Shown in pieces: positions 37,833 through 47,372 of a DNA stretch of 64,000 nucleotides. The translations under genes were made by a program, and so were the position numbers. The notes beneath the pieces were generated by a model that saw only the letters and a list, made by a program, of their open reading frames with translations, was not told the origin of the DNA and did not search any database. Source of the stretch: Gemmatimonadota bacterium (lineage in GTDB: Bacteria; Gemmatimonadota; Gemmatimonadetes; Palauibacterales; Palauibacteraceae); the NCBI GenBank assembly GCA_029262175.1, contig JAJCZV010000062.1, forward strand, positions 62,001 through 126,000, written 5' to 3'. The first letter of the stretch is position 1, and every line of letters begins with the position of its first letter.

Positions 37833-40412
37833 TTAGCCATCGAATTCGAGCTCCGCCTGAGGGGGTGTCTCGAGGGGGGACGCCCCGGTCGTATCTGGAT
37901 CCACCTCGGTCGGACCTGGATCCAACTCGGTCGCGTCTGGAACCAGCTCGCCCTCACCCGTTCGATTCGCCGGTAGGTTCATGGGCTCTTTTGCGCTGGC
38001 CTGAACCGGGTGGATCCCTTCCACCGAAACGCCGGCTTCGAGCTTGACTGCGGGGCGGCTCGCCTCCCGTCGGGCTCGCGTCACCACCGTATCCGCGGAG
38101 GTGAGTTCGAGCGATCCGTCGGACAGCTCCCAAGCTAGCCGATCCGCTCCATGCACCTCCAGCAGGCCGATCACATCGCCACTCTTGGCCCGTTCGGGCA
38201 AGATCGCCAGACCCTTGCCAGCGCGGCCCTGGATCTTGAACTCGGTACAGGGAACGCGCTTGGCGTATCCCCCCGCCGTCGCGATCAACAGATCAGAATC
38301 CGCGCGCGGACTCAGTACCGCGACGACCACATCTCCCTTGGCCAAGTCGATGCCCTTTACGCCGCGCGCGGCCCTTCCCATGGGCCGTACGGCATCCACG
38401 GGGAACCGGATCGATTGTCCAGCGCGGGTCGCGAACACGAGGTCGACGGTTTCGTCGGCGACGAACGCGGCCACGACCTCATCGCCTCGCGCGATCCCCG
38501 CGGCCTTGATCCCCGCGACCCTCGCGTTCTCGTAGTCCGAAAGAGGAGAGCGCTTGATCTGCCCCTGTCTCGTGGCAACGACCAGAAAACGGTCGTCGCT
38601 GAACTCCTCTACCGGGGTGACGCATATGATCTCGTCGCCAATGGCGAGCTCGATAAACTCGTCGAGTCGTTTGCCGCGAGAGCTACGTGTCGCGTGGGGG
38701 AGACTCTTCACCGGAAGAACGTGCGCGTTGCCATGCGCGGTGACGACCAGCAACGCACTCGACGCGCGGCACAGAAAGGCCTCGCGGGCGAAGTCGGCCT
38801 CGCGGGCCAGGAACGCCTCGGCCCCGGTGAGGCCACCACCGCTCGCGGCCGCCTGCGCCTTCACATAGCCCTGGCGACTCACGAGGACGAGCTGGGCCTG
38901 ACCACCCGACCCCCGCGTGAGTTTGAACGTCGCGTCGTCGTCGAGGATCTCGGTGCGTCGCGGGTCGGCATACTGTGCAATCAACTCTTGAATCTCTTCA
39001 CGGAGGAACGTTCGCCGGACCGCATCGTTCTGGACCAGTTTCGCCAGCTTCGCGATGACTTTTTGCAGCTTATCGAGTTCCTCTTGAAGTTTCGCGCCTT
39101 CTAAACCGGTCAGCTGGGCCAGCCGCATCGCCAGGATGGCGTCGGCCTGTCTCTCGCTGAGCTTGAACTCTTTGCGGAGTTTCTTTTGCGCGGACTCCGG
39201 GTTACGCGAGCCGCGAATGATCTCGATCACGCGGTCGATGTCGGCGAGCGCGATGAGAAGGCCGTCGACGATGTGGGCTCGATCTTCCGCCTGTCCGAGA
39301 TCATGGGCGGCGCGTCTTCGGATGACCACCAACCGATGGTCGACCCAGGTCTGGAGCGCCTGCTTGAGATCGAGTTCTTCGGGTCGCCCGTCGACGAGCG
39401 CAAGCGTGATCACCCCGAACGTGTATCGGAGTTGGGTTTTCTTGAACAGCGTCGCCACGACCTTCTCGGGTTTCGCATCTCGCTTGAGTTCGATCACGAG
39501 ACGAATCCCGTCGCGATCGGATTCGTCGCGAAGATCCGAGATGGCGTCGGCCTGCCCGGCCTTCGCGATCCGCGTGATCTGCTCGATGACCCTCGTCTTG
39601 TTGACCTGGTACGGCAGCTCGGTGACCACCAGCGAGCTCTTTCCGCGACGCCCTTCCTCCAGGTGGATGCGCGCGCGCATGTCGAGTCGGCCGCGACCGG
39701 TTCGATAGGCGGACTCGATCCCGCCGCGACCCCAGATGTACCCGCCCGTGGGGAAATCCGGCCCGGGAAGGAGCGGAAGCAGATCCTCGACCCCGCAGTC
39801 CGGATTCGCCACCAGGTGATCGACCGTGCGGAGCAGTTCGCCCGCGTTGTGCGGCGGAATCTTGGTGGCCATTCCGACCGCGATCCCGTCTGACCCGTTG
39901 AGGAGCAGATGGGGGAGGCGGCAAGGCAGGACCTCGGGCTCGCTCAATCGGCCGTCGAAATTCGGCTTCATGTCGACGGTATCGTGGTCGATATCGGCCA
40001 GTAGGTCGACGGCGAGCGGAGTCATCTTGACTTCCGTGTATCGGTAGGCCGCCGCGGAATCGCCGTCGATCGATCCGAAATTCCCCTGCCCATTGATCAA
40101 CGGGTAGCGGAGCGAGAACTCCTGGACCATCCGGACCATCGTGTCGTAGACCGCGCTGTCGCCGTGTGGGTGGTAGCGACCCAACACGTCGCCCACGACC
40201 GTCGCACTCTTTTTATGTGGCCCGTTCGGGCGGAGCCCCTCCTCGCGCATCGCAAAGAGGATCCTGCGGTGTACGGGCTTCAGTCCGTCACGCGCATCTG
40301 GCAACGCGCGTTGGACAATCACACTCATGGAATAATCGATAAAAGAATCCCGCATCTCCTGTTCGAGAAGCCGAACTTCGATGCGGTCGCGCTGAACGAT
40401 GCCCTGGGTCAA
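37833..40412 (-). CDS. gyrA: DNA gyrase subunit A (degenerate GyrA-box)
   Basis: 859 residues. Breakage-reunion domain with catalytic Tyr125 in [10 protein letters not shown]; quinolone region [10 protein letters not shown] with wild-type-like S86 and D90 (E. coli S83/D87). The coiled-coil gate and C-terminal beta-pinwheel blades are visible ([40 protein letters not shown]). Where E. coli has the QRRGGKG GyrA-box, this protein reads [11 protein letters not shown] after RQGYVK, so the box is not recognisable. The tail is acidic and Pro-rich (last 50 residues). The matching GyrB is encoded at 28299-30248, so GyrA is more likely than ParC, though ParC remains possible. Confidence 0.9.
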   Translation of the reverse strand: MTQGIVQRDRIEVRLLEQEMRDSFIDYSMSVIVQRALPDARDGLKPVHRRILFAMREEGLRPNGPHKKSATVVGDVLGRYHPHGDSAVYDTMVRMVQEFSLRYPLINGQGNFGSIDGDSAAAYRYTEVKMTPLAVDLLADIDHDTVDMKPNFDGRLSEPEVLPCRLPHLLLNGSDGIAVGMATKIPPHNAGELLRTVDHLVANPDCGVEDLLPLLPGPDFPTGGYIWGRGGIESAYRTGRGRLDMRARIHLEEGRRGKSSLVVTELPYQVNKTRVIEQITRIAKAGQADAISDLRDESDRDGIRLVIELKRDAKPEKVVATLFKKTQLRYTFGVITLALVDGRPEELDLKQALQTWVDHRLVVIRRRAAHDLGQAEDRAHIVDGLLIALADIDRVIEIIRGSRNPESAQKKLRKEFKLSERQADAILAMRLAQLTGLEGAKLQEELDKLQKVIAKLAKLVQNDAVRRTFLREEIQELIAQYADPRRTEILDDDATFKLTRGSGGQAQLVLVSRQGYVKAQAAASGGGLTGAEAFLAREADFAREAFLCRASSALLVVTAHGNAHVLPVKSLPHATRSSRGKRLDEFIELAIGDEIICVTPVEEFSDDRFLVVATRQGQIKRSPLSDYENARVAGIKAAGIARGDEVVAAFVADETVDLVFATRAGQSIRFPVDAVRPMGRAARGVKGIDLAKGDVVVAVLSPRADSDLLIATAGGYAKRVPCTEFKIQGRAGKGLAILPERAKSGDVIGLLEVHGADRLAWELSDGSLELTSADTVVTRARREASRPAVKLEAGVSVEGIHPVQASAKEPMNLPANRTGEGELVPDATELDPGPTEVDPDTTGASPLETPPQAELEFDG

Positions 40413-40446
40413 ACCGTCTCCTCCTCTTCCTCAGCCACCACCGGAC

Positions 40447-40488
40447 CTTCGGATAATCTTCGGATAGTGCTCAACCCGCCGACGGGTT
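40447..40488. promoter_or_regulatory. direct repeat and hairpin between gyrA and the caspase gene
   Basis: CTTCGGATA occurs twice with an 11-base period (40447-40455, 40458-40466), followed by a perfect six-base stem with four-base loop (AACCCG-CCGA-CGGGTT, 40473-40488). They lie in the 202-base divergent intergenic space, 35-76 bases upstream of the gyrA start. They could bind a regulator or, on the minus strand, sit in the gyrA leader. Confidence 0.45.
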
Positions 40489-40614
40489 TCAAGTCAGACC
40501 CTCCCGCTCTAGCTTTTTGCCATGATCCGACCCGCGGGTCCCTGGCGTCGAAGCGGGTGGGACGGGGTCGTTGGGGGGATTGTGCGTGGTTCCTCGAAGC
40601 GCAGAAGAGGCCGT

Positions 40615-43600
40615 ATGTCCGACTCCGAATCGCCGCGCGGTACCAAGCGGGCCCTCCTGATCAGCATCGACGAGTACCGCTACGATCATTGGAAGCTGAA
40701 CGGCTGCCAGAACGATCTCGCCCTGATGTACGGGGCCTTGACCGGCAAGTTCGGATTCGCCAAGGAGAATGTGGCCCTCCTTAGAAACGACGACGCCACG
40801 CGCCAGGGAATCCTCGATGCGTTCCAGCAGCTCGTCGACGCGACCGAGCGCGACGACATCGTCGTCATCCACTACGCGGGACATGGCTCGCAAAAGCCGG
40901 ATGAGGACGGCGACGAACCCGACGGGATGGACGAGACGATCGTCCCCATCGACAGCGGTCGAGATCCGGACGAGAATCGCGACATCACCGACGACGAGAT
41001 TCACGTATTCCTCAAACAGCTCGCCGAGAAGACCGCCTACACGACGCTGGTTTTCGACTGTTGTCACTCCGGAACGATCACACGCGACACGTTCGGTGGT
41101 CGGACACGATCCGTCGAATCCGAGACGCGAGAAGGCTTGCCGCGACGCAGCGTGGATCCGGCGCACACGACCCGATCGACCGGAGACCCGGGCCCGAGCG
41201 GCTGGTTCTCGCTTTCCGATCGGTACGTCCTCATTGCCGGCTGCGCGGACAAGGAGCTATCGGCGGAGAAGAAGGAAGGCCCGGATACGTTCGGCGCCCT
41301 CACCCTCTATCTGAGCAAGGAGCTGGAGAAGGCCGGTCCGGGCACGACGTATCGCGATGTGTTCGAGGGCTTGCGGGGGCGTGTGACGGCCAACCGCGCC
41401 GAACAAAACCCCCAGATGGAGGGGCGGTTGGATCGGGAGGTGTTCGGGGTCCGCGACATCGAGCCGATGCGGTATATCGGCGTGAAGGCGCGCGCGGGGG
41501 ACGTAGTCACACTCCGTGGTGGTGCCGCTCACGGGCTGACGGTCGGGTCCAAGTGGGCCGTCTACCCGAGGGGGGCCACGGAGGCCACGGGGGACGCGCT
41601 GGGCGAGGTTGAAATCGCGTCCGTCGGTCCCGTCGAAAGCGAGGCCAAGATTCTGGAGGGCTCGCCTGATGCCGGATCCATACAGGACGGTTGTCGGGCG
41701 GTCGAGACCGAGCATTCCTATGGCGATCTCCGTCTTCGCTGCAAGGTCGTGGCGTCCGCCGGACTCGAGGACAGTGCCGACACGCTGCGGAGTCTCATCC
41801 ACCCGACCGCGGAGGATGCGGACGACCCCAAGCCCGGTCTGATCGTGCTCGACGACGACAACGCGGAGGTCTGCGTTTACCTGATCGACAAGCGCGCGAA
41901 CCGGGTCGAGGGTGACTCGGCCCCCTATCCGGTCCCGCAGCTGGGTGCCCTGTCGGAGCGCACGTGGGTCACCGTCGGCGACCAGGGCGAAGTCGTGGCG
42001 CCGATGAAGCGCATTGGTGAGGAAGACACCGTCTTCGAGAACCTGGAAAAGCTCACTCGATACCGACAGGGACTTGCCTTATCGAGTCCGGACTCCGCGC
42101 TGAACGGAAAGGTCGAGATGGATCTCTACCGCGTCCTCGCGAAGGACGGCGCCTCGGCGTCTGCACTCGCCGCCGCAAAGCGCGTTCCCGCCCAGGCCGA
42201 GTCGGCCGGCGGGGCCGTGACGTTCGAAGAGGGAGACCTCTACGAAGTGCACATCAAGAACAACCACGACCAGAACGTCTACATCAATTTGGTCGGGTTC
42301 GATCCAGCGGGTGCGGTGGGCGTCCTATACCCGCCGCCCGGAGCCAACGAGGTGCTCGCAGCAGGCCAAGTGCTCCGCTACCCGGACAAAACCGGCGGCG
42401 ATCCCTTCAAGGCCCAGCTCCCCGACAACTTTCCGTTCGCGCGGCTCGAAAGCAGCGAGACGCCGATCGAAGGCAACGAGACTTTGAAGCTCTTCGTGAC
42501 GACGGAAGAAGCCGACTTTTCGTTCCTCGAGAGCGAAGCGATGCGGGGGGGCGACCGGGAGGGCCCGCTATCGCCGGTCGAGCTGCTTCTCCAAACGGCC
42601 ACCGGGAGCATGACCCGTCTTCCCGGCCGAGCCGCACCCGTCGACAAAGGTGGTTGGTTGACCATCGATCGCCCTTACGTGATTCGAAAGAAATCCGAGG
42701 AAGCGCTCAACCCCGACGGGCAACCCCTCGATCTTGGCACCGTGACACTCAGCGCGCGAGGCCTGGAAGGCCAGGCGAAAGTGCACTCCTGGCAGAGCGA
42801 TCGCGCCGCGGCGGTCCAGATCGTCGGAGACCCTCTCGTCGGCGCTTTCGACCGAACCGGGATCAGTACGAAGCAGACGATCGAGATCTCGAAGGCGCAC
42901 CAGACCACGACGCGCAGCGTCGACGAACCTGGAGGACTCGGGGTCGAGCTGCGGGCGCCAGGGCCGGACCACGGCCACATGCTGCTCGCGACAAACGAGC
43001 AGGGGTTCTTGAGTTGGCATTTTGCTCAGGACCCGGAGGAGCGCGACGAGGGGCAGACGACACGCGGCACTGACGACGCTCGTACGCGGGGCGCCGGCCG
43101 CACGAGCTCGTTCGAGCTCTCGGCCAGCGTCGATCCCGAACCACCCGATCCCGACGACCAGGCGACTCGCGGGATCATCGGTGCGCTGGGCAAGAAGTTC
43201 ATCCAGGAGCTCGTGTTCCCGCTCGCGGACCCGATCATCGGGAAGGTCGGCGACGGGCTCGCCGCCGCATTCGAGAAGAGATGGCGCCCGTATCGTCTGC
43301 GAACCGTGACCCCCGAGAACTACATCTCCGCCGAGGCGGACACGATCGATGGCGAACTCTGGGACACATTGGCGGCTGGACGGTCGTTGCTGTTGTTGCA
43401 CGGAGCGTTCGACCGCGCGCACACGGGGTTCGGGGCGCTGCCGTCCACCTTCGTGGCAGACATGCAGAAGCAATACGAGGGGCGCGTGTTCGCGTTCGAT
43501 CACTTCACGCTTTCGGACGATCCGAGGACGAACGTGGAGCACTTCATCGGACTGCTCCCACCAGACGTACAGCTCGACCTCGACGTCCTCTGCCACGCCC

Positions 43601-44277
43601 GCGGCGGCTTGGTCGCTCGCTCGCTCGCGGAACGAAGCGGGGAGTTCGGCGCCGGAGCGCGGAGGGTGAAGATCCACAAGGTGGTGTTCGCGGGCGCCCC
43701 GAACGCAGGGACCGCGCTCGCCGATTCCAAACACCTCGGGGCGTTGCTCGATCGCTACACGAATCTACTCAACCTCTTGGACTACCTCCCGATCGACACC
43801 GGTATCCTGGAGGTCTTGGAGACGATCGTCACGGTCGGGAAGCAGCTTGCCGTTGGCAGCGTGAAGGGGATGGATGGAATCCGAGCGATGGTGCCCGCCG
43901 GCGAGTTCCAAAAGTGGTTGGACCAGGGGCGCGCCATGGCCGACACGAGATATTACGCCCTCGCATCCGAGTTCCAATCGTCAGACCCATCCTTCGGAAG
44001 ACTCATGGCGAGCAAGGCCGCGCAGCAGGTCTTCGGCAAGTCGCCGAACGATCTCGTGGTTCCAGCGTCAAGCGTCTATGACCGCCGTCGGGCGGAGTCG
44101 CCGGAGGATCCACCCAAGGGCCAGACCGAGCGCCGGACCTCGGACGGAAACGGCGATTCGTCCGCGCTCTTTCCCATTCAGGAACGGCAGGTGTTCGAAG
44201 GGGAAGCGTTCGGGCACTTCGATTATTTCGCGAAGCCCGAAGCGCGCGAGAAGATCATGGGCTGGCTGACGACCTAG
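40615..44277 (+). CDS. caspase (peptidase C14) protein with DUF4384-like region and inactive alpha/beta-hydrolase domain
   Basis: 1220 residues from ATG 40615 (AGAGG five bases upstream). Residues about 10-275 are a caspase/metacaspase-like domain with H90 (HYAGHGSQ) and C150 (DCCHSGT), a complete catalytic dyad. A beta-rich region follows; about 537-640 resembles DUF4384 (DLYEVHIKNNHDQNVYINLV). Residues about 926-1220 form an alpha/beta-hydrolase (LLLLHGAFD...) in which the nucleophile elbow is CHARGG: Ala995 replaces Ser, while candidate Asp1146 and His1201 remain. No signal peptide. It converges with the CHAT gene of the STAND/TIR operon. Likely a regulated protease whose C-terminal domain binds a ligand or a partner instead of cleaving esters. 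Confidence 0.85.
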   Translation: MSDSESPRGTKRALLISIDEYRYDHWKLNGCQNDLALMYGALTGKFGFAKENVALLRNDDATRQGILDAFQQLVDATERDDIVVIHYAGHGSQKPDEDGDEPDGMDETIVPIDSGRDPDENRDITDDEIHVFLKQLAEKTAYTTLVFDCCHSGTITRDTFGGRTRSVESETREGLPRRSVDPAHTTRSTGDPGPSGWFSLSDRYVLIAGCADKELSAEKKEGPDTFGALTLYLSKELEKAGPGTTYRDVFEGLRGRVTANRAEQNPQMEGRLDREVFGVRDIEPMRYIGVKARAGDVVTLRGGAAHGLTVGSKWAVYPRGATEATGDALGEVEIASVGPVESEAKILEGSPDAGSIQDGCRAVETEHSYGDLRLRCKVVASAGLEDSADTLRSLIHPTAEDADDPKPGLIVLDDDNAEVCVYLIDKRANRVEGDSAPYPVPQLGALSERTWVTVGDQGEVVAPMKRIGEEDTVFENLEKLTRYRQGLALSSPDSALNGKVEMDLYRVLAKDGASASALAAAKRVPAQAESAGGAVTFEEGDLYEVHIKNNHDQNVYINLVGFDPAGAVGVLYPPPGANEVLAAGQVLRYPDKTGGDPFKAQLPDNFPFARLESSETPIEGNETLKLFVTTEEADFSFLESEAMRGGDREGPLSPVELLLQTATGSMTRLPGRAAPVDKGGWLTIDRPYVIRKKSEEALNPDGQPLDLGTVTLSARGLEGQAKVHSWQSDRAAAVQIVGDPLVGAFDRTGISTKQTIEISKAHQTTTRSVDEPGGLGVELRAPGPDHGHMLLATNEQGFLSWHFAQDPEERDEGQTTRGTDDARTRGAGRTSSFELSASVDPEPPDPDDQATRGIIGALGKKFIQELVFPLADPIIGKVGDGLAAAFEKRWRPYRLRTVTPENYISAEADTIDGELWDTLAAGRSLLLLHGAFDRAHTGFGALPSTFVADMQKQYEGRVFAFDHFTLSDDPRTNVEHFIGLLPPDVQLDLDVLCHARGGLVARSLAERSGEFGAGARRVKIHKVVFAGAPNAGTALADSKHLGALLDRYTNLLNLLDYLPIDTGILEVLETIVTVGKQLAVGSVKGMDGIRAMVPAGEFQKWLDQGRAMADTRYYALASEFQSSDPSFGRLMASKAAQQVFGKSPNDLVVPASSVYDRRRAESPEDPPKGQTERRTSDGNGDSSALFPIQERQVFEGEAFGHFDYFAKPEAREKIMGWLTT

Positions 44278-44313
44278 GAGGCCGATCAAAAGCCTCCTGC
44301 GCGGCCTCCTAGG
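44273..44313. terminator. bidirectional stem-loop containing both stop codons
   Basis: Perfect 12-bp inverted repeat: CCTAGGAGGCCG at 44273-44284 and its complement at 44302-44313, loop of 17 bases. The TAG stop of the caspase gene (44275-44277) and that of the CHAT gene (44309-44311, minus strand) occupy equivalent positions in the two arms. A second GCCTCCT at 44292-44298 allows an alternative shorter stem. No T-run is present, so it may act as a weak or Rho-assisted terminator, or as an RNA-end stabiliser. Confidence 0.75.
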
Positions 44314-46150
44314 ACTCTGGGTCGAGCCTCGGCCACGTGGCCAGAACGGTGGAACCGCCATCCGTGAGGTAGGCGAGATAGTAGCGGTCCGACTCGAAGT
44401 CGAGTTCTGTCTCGTACAACTGAGTCTCCGGGTTCGGCTCCAGAGAGACATTTGCGGCACGTCGCTCCTCATAGCCGTATTCCACGTCGGTGGGCGGCCC
44501 ATCGTACAACGCAACGAAGTCGCCGAACTTCGGTGCCGCGAGAATCCGCCAGTTCAGGACGAGTTTTCCGCCGTGCTCCGTAAACCAGAGCATGAAATCC
44601 TCGTCGGCCTGCGCGGCCGCGATGTTATCGGGAGGCGGCTCGGGCCCAGGCCCCACCGGCGTCGGGGGTATGACGGGAGCGACATCTTTCTCGTCTTCAT
44701 CCTGATCCTGCTGGGCGGGCCGTGACAGCAGTACGCCATCGAACCCATCGCGCATATACAGCACGGGCGTGAGCCAAAAGCTGCTGTTGCTCTCGCGTTC
44801 TTCGTACCGCACCTGCCACCGCGCCCGACTCACCGCTTCCTCTACCGTGGTGTATGCGGCCACCCGCTTGTAGAACTCCTGCGCGAAAACGATCGCGGCC
44901 TTGTCCCCAATTTGAAATTGCATCGCGACGACGGCCGGGACGTCCATCTTGAGAATCGACGTCGCGAGGCCGCCCACCGCGTCGCTCTCGGCCGCGTTTA
45001 GCGGTTTCTTCTCGTTTTCGCCCTCCGCGCCCGTGTTGCAAGCGTTGATGAGGACCAGCCTGAGATCACCACGTTGCTCTCGGATGAGATCCAGCCAATC
45101 CGCGAACCCTACCGAATCCGAGCGATCGGCCTCGGGTCGATCGGGGTCCTTGTGGAGGAGGAGGCTGCCTCCCTTTTCCTGATCGTACTCCCCGTGACCG
45201 ATAAAGTGAAGTACGTGGAACTCGTTCTCGATCAGAGCGTCCCGAACCAGTCCGAAGCTGGCCTTCTCGAGCACCGTGAACCTCACCTCCGCGCTTGCCA
45301 CTGCGTTCTCGCCCGCGGCGGTGGCGAATTGCTCCGTGATCGCTTCGGTCTCGCGCTGGATATTGAGCGGTTTGGTATCGGGCGGGTTCGCGCACACGAG
45401 CAAGACGTTCAACCGTTCTCGGATCGGGCGCACGTTGGCCTGGGAGTCGGACTCCACGTCCCGGATGATCGGGCTACCGACCTCCACGCCCCAAAAGGTT
45501 TCGTGGTCGTCGGTATCCGCGCGCAGGCATTCCCACGGCAAACGGGCCAACAGACGTTGGTCGGCCGACTCGGGTCCCTTGCCGAGCAGATCCAGACGAA
45601 TTCGGATCCGCAGGGTGGCGTCATTCTCGTCCCGCACTTGGTCGAGATTCTGCCTCACCCCGATATAGAAGTCACGCAGCTTCGTCTCGCGAAAGAGGGA
45701 CCGAAACAGCGTTCGTCCCAGCTCGTCGAGGTCAGCTCGCTTCATGCCCGCTACCCGGCCGCTGGCTCGGCCGGGTAGCCTCGTGAATTCTTCTTCGCCT
45801 TCGGGCTCAGTCTCCGAGCCGACGGCTTCCTCCGGCGCGGTCTCGGAGCCGGACTCACCAGGCTCGAATAGACCTCGCAACGTCGATTCGGTGCCCTTCC
45901 CATACGCGGCCAGTTCGATGTGCGGCATCAGCGTGCCGACCTCGGCCACCAAACGTTCACGACCGGCCAGCGCGGCCAGCGCGGGGACATCGAGATTCAG
46001 GGCATAGGGTTCCTCTCCCTTTTGCGTGCCCCCGCCCCCTCCGGGGATGCTGTGCGTCGCCCGCACACGGAGGTCTCGTGTGCCTGGGAGATAGTCCCAG
46101 GTGATGACGAGGTCCTCATATCTCCGACGTCGCGGGCCGCCGTCTGACAT
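44309..46150 (-). CDS. CHAT-domain caspase-like protease
   Basis: 613 residues. The N-terminal 180 residues have a beta-rich unknown part and an acidic linker. The CHAT domain (clan CD cysteine protease, separase/caspase relative) runs about 190-480: LARLPWECLRAD precedes it, and the catalytic pair is H319 (HFIGHGEYD) and C371 (LVLINACNTG). After a Pro-rich linker (about 490-515) comes a C-terminal beta-sandwich-like domain of about 95 residues. No signal peptide, so cytoplasmic. Last gene of the TIR-STAND operon, six bases after the lipoprotein gene. CHAT proteins are usual effectors of STAND and other conflict systems, cutting a partner protein when triggered. Confidence 0.88.
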   Translation of the reverse strand: MSDGGPRRRRYEDLVITWDYLPGTRDLRVRATHSIPGGGGGTQKGEEPYALNLDVPALAALAGRERLVAEVGTLMPHIELAAYGKGTESTLRGLFEPGESGSETAPEEAVGSETEPEGEEEFTRLPGRASGRVAGMKRADLDELGRTLFRSLFRETKLRDFYIGVRQNLDQVRDENDATLRIRIRLDLLGKGPESADQRLLARLPWECLRADTDDHETFWGVEVGSPIIRDVESDSQANVRPIRERLNVLLVCANPPDTKPLNIQRETEAITEQFATAAGENAVASAEVRFTVLEKASFGLVRDALIENEFHVLHFIGHGEYDQEKGGSLLLHKDPDRPEADRSDSVGFADWLDLIREQRGDLRLVLINACNTGAEGENEKKPLNAAESDAVGGLATSILKMDVPAVVAMQFQIGDKAAIVFAQEFYKRVAAYTTVEEAVSRARWQVRYEERESNSSFWLTPVLYMRDGFDGVLLSRPAQQDQDEDEKDVAPVIPPTPVGPGPEPPPDNIAAAQADEDFMLWFTEHGGKLVLNWRILAAPKFGDFVALYDGPPTDVEYGYEERRAANVSLEPNPETQLYETELDFESDRYYLAYLTDGGSTVLATWPRLDPES

Positions 46151-46156
46151 GGAGAG

Positions 46157-47365
46157 CTAGCACTCCACCATGAAAGTCACGACTGCGACGCGGGGCGGCT
46201 TCGGTACCCTTACCGTTTGGGTTCCTGAGCCAAGCACTACGCAATAACGGCTGCTCGGGGTCAGCATCACGGTAGCCGGCCCGATCGAAAGCTCGATAAA
46301 CGTCCTGCTGTCGGCGGCGGGTGGTCCCAGCGTGCCAATCTGCCTGAATCCCGCCGAGTCCCTGACCGTGACGTCGAACTTCGCACCTGGAGTTGGCCCG
46401 GACCCCACTTGCGTCGTTACGACGCGAATCGCACCGGTCTGTTGAGGGTCCTGCACACACAAGACGACAAACTCGACTCTCAGCGCGCCTCCCGACGGTA
46501 GGAAGTGAGGCTGCACCGACGTTATATCGTTTGGCGTGCAGATTGGATCCTTGACGTCGAGCACGATATCGATAGGCCCGGGCGTCACCCCGCTCACCGT
46601 GATGGAGTCGTTTGGCCGGATGTTGTTCATGAGTTTGTCGCCGACATCGACCATATACGCGGGCGGCCCCCCCGGGCCTTGAGTCGTGACTACGATCTTT
46701 ACGTTGCCACTCTGGTTGCAGTCGACGCGAAAGACCGTCGAGTCCCGCTCGGCCTCCGCCGTCGGAATCATGACATCGTGCACCGGGCCGTCCTCGACCC
46801 CGCACGCTCCCCAAAGCGTGACGGTCCGCTCGCCCGCCGCCAGGGCAGGCACCGAATCGGTTGCGTTTCTTCCGATGGGGACCCGCGTGCCTCCGCTGCC
46901 TTCGACCTCGTATTCGTAGAACTCCGGGCCGCCGAGGCCGAGCGTCTCGACGCGAAGGTTCAACGCAGGGATCTCCTCGAGGTCGATGACGACGCGAAAT
47001 CCGTCCTTGTTGGCCGGGAAATCGAGTCGCCTGCCGCGCATGAGCGGCCGTCCTCGACCCATCAACTCGCCGACGAACGAGACGTTGCCTTTTGGCACCG
47101 TCACCGAGAAGCTGGGGGTGCAGTTGCCGCTAACCGTGCGCGAGTCCGTCCGCAGATCGTTGCCGGACGGCGTCGTGCTCAGTTGCGCGAGATCCGCCTC
47201 GCTACAGAGAAACGCGCCCCCGGAAGTTCGTGCTCCCTCGAGGTTGAACTGCACGGAACTGCTCGCGGTATCCGAATCGAACGGATTCCCGCCGCACCCG
47301 GCCGCGAACAAGAACATCATCGCGCTTCCCACGATCGTGTATGTACGTCTTACAACGGTATTCAC
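46157..47365 (-). CDS. lipoprotein with two tandem beta-sandwich domains
   Basis: 402 residues. GTG start at 47365, five bases after GAGG. Signal peptide with lipobox FAAGC, so anchored to a membrane facing the periplasm or cell surface. The C-terminal 190 residues contain two related domains, each opening with (I/V)(K/R)(I/V)VVTTQ and ending in a strand with Cys (VVLC, FMVEC); this domain style recurs in Gemmatimonadota secreted proteins as far as I recall. The N-terminal part is beta-rich with several Cys. It lies seven bases after the FecR-like gene and six before the CHAT gene, so an envelope protein is built into a STAND/TIR operon. Confidence 0.78.
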   Translation of the reverse strand: MNTVVRRTYTIVGSAMMFLFAAGCGGNPFDSDTASSSVQFNLEGARTSGGAFLCSEADLAQLSTTPSGNDLRTDSRTVSGNCTPSFSVTVPKGNVSFVGELMGRGRPLMRGRRLDFPANKDGFRVVIDLEEIPALNLRVETLGLGGPEFYEYEVEGSGGTRVPIGRNATDSVPALAAGERTVTLWGACGVEDGPVHDVMIPTAEAERDSTVFRVDCNQSGNVKIVVTTQGPGGPPAYMVDVGDKLMNNIRPNDSITVSGVTPGPIDIVLDVKDPICTPNDITSVQPHFLPSGGALRVEFVVLCVQDPQQTGAIRVVTTQVGSGPTPGAKFDVTVRDSAGFRQIGTLGPPAADSRTFIELSIGPATVMLTPSSRYCVVLGSGTQTVRVPKPPRVAVVTFMVEC

Positions 47366-47372
47366 AGTTGCC

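Noticed and set aside
37833..40412. Calling this gene parC
   Set aside because: The partner in the window is a clear GyrB, the protein is GyrA-sized, and the pinwheel blades are present; the missing GyrA-box is reported as a finding instead.
42568..43734. 388-codon minus-strand frame inside the caspase gene
   Set aside because: No motif, and it lies opposite the alpha/beta-hydrolase region, which reads sensibly on the plus strand.
40615..46150. CHAT and caspase genes as part of a type III-E CRISPR (TPR-CHAT) system
   Set aside because: No gRAMP/Cas7-like gene, no CRISPR array and no TPR region joined to the CHAT domain.
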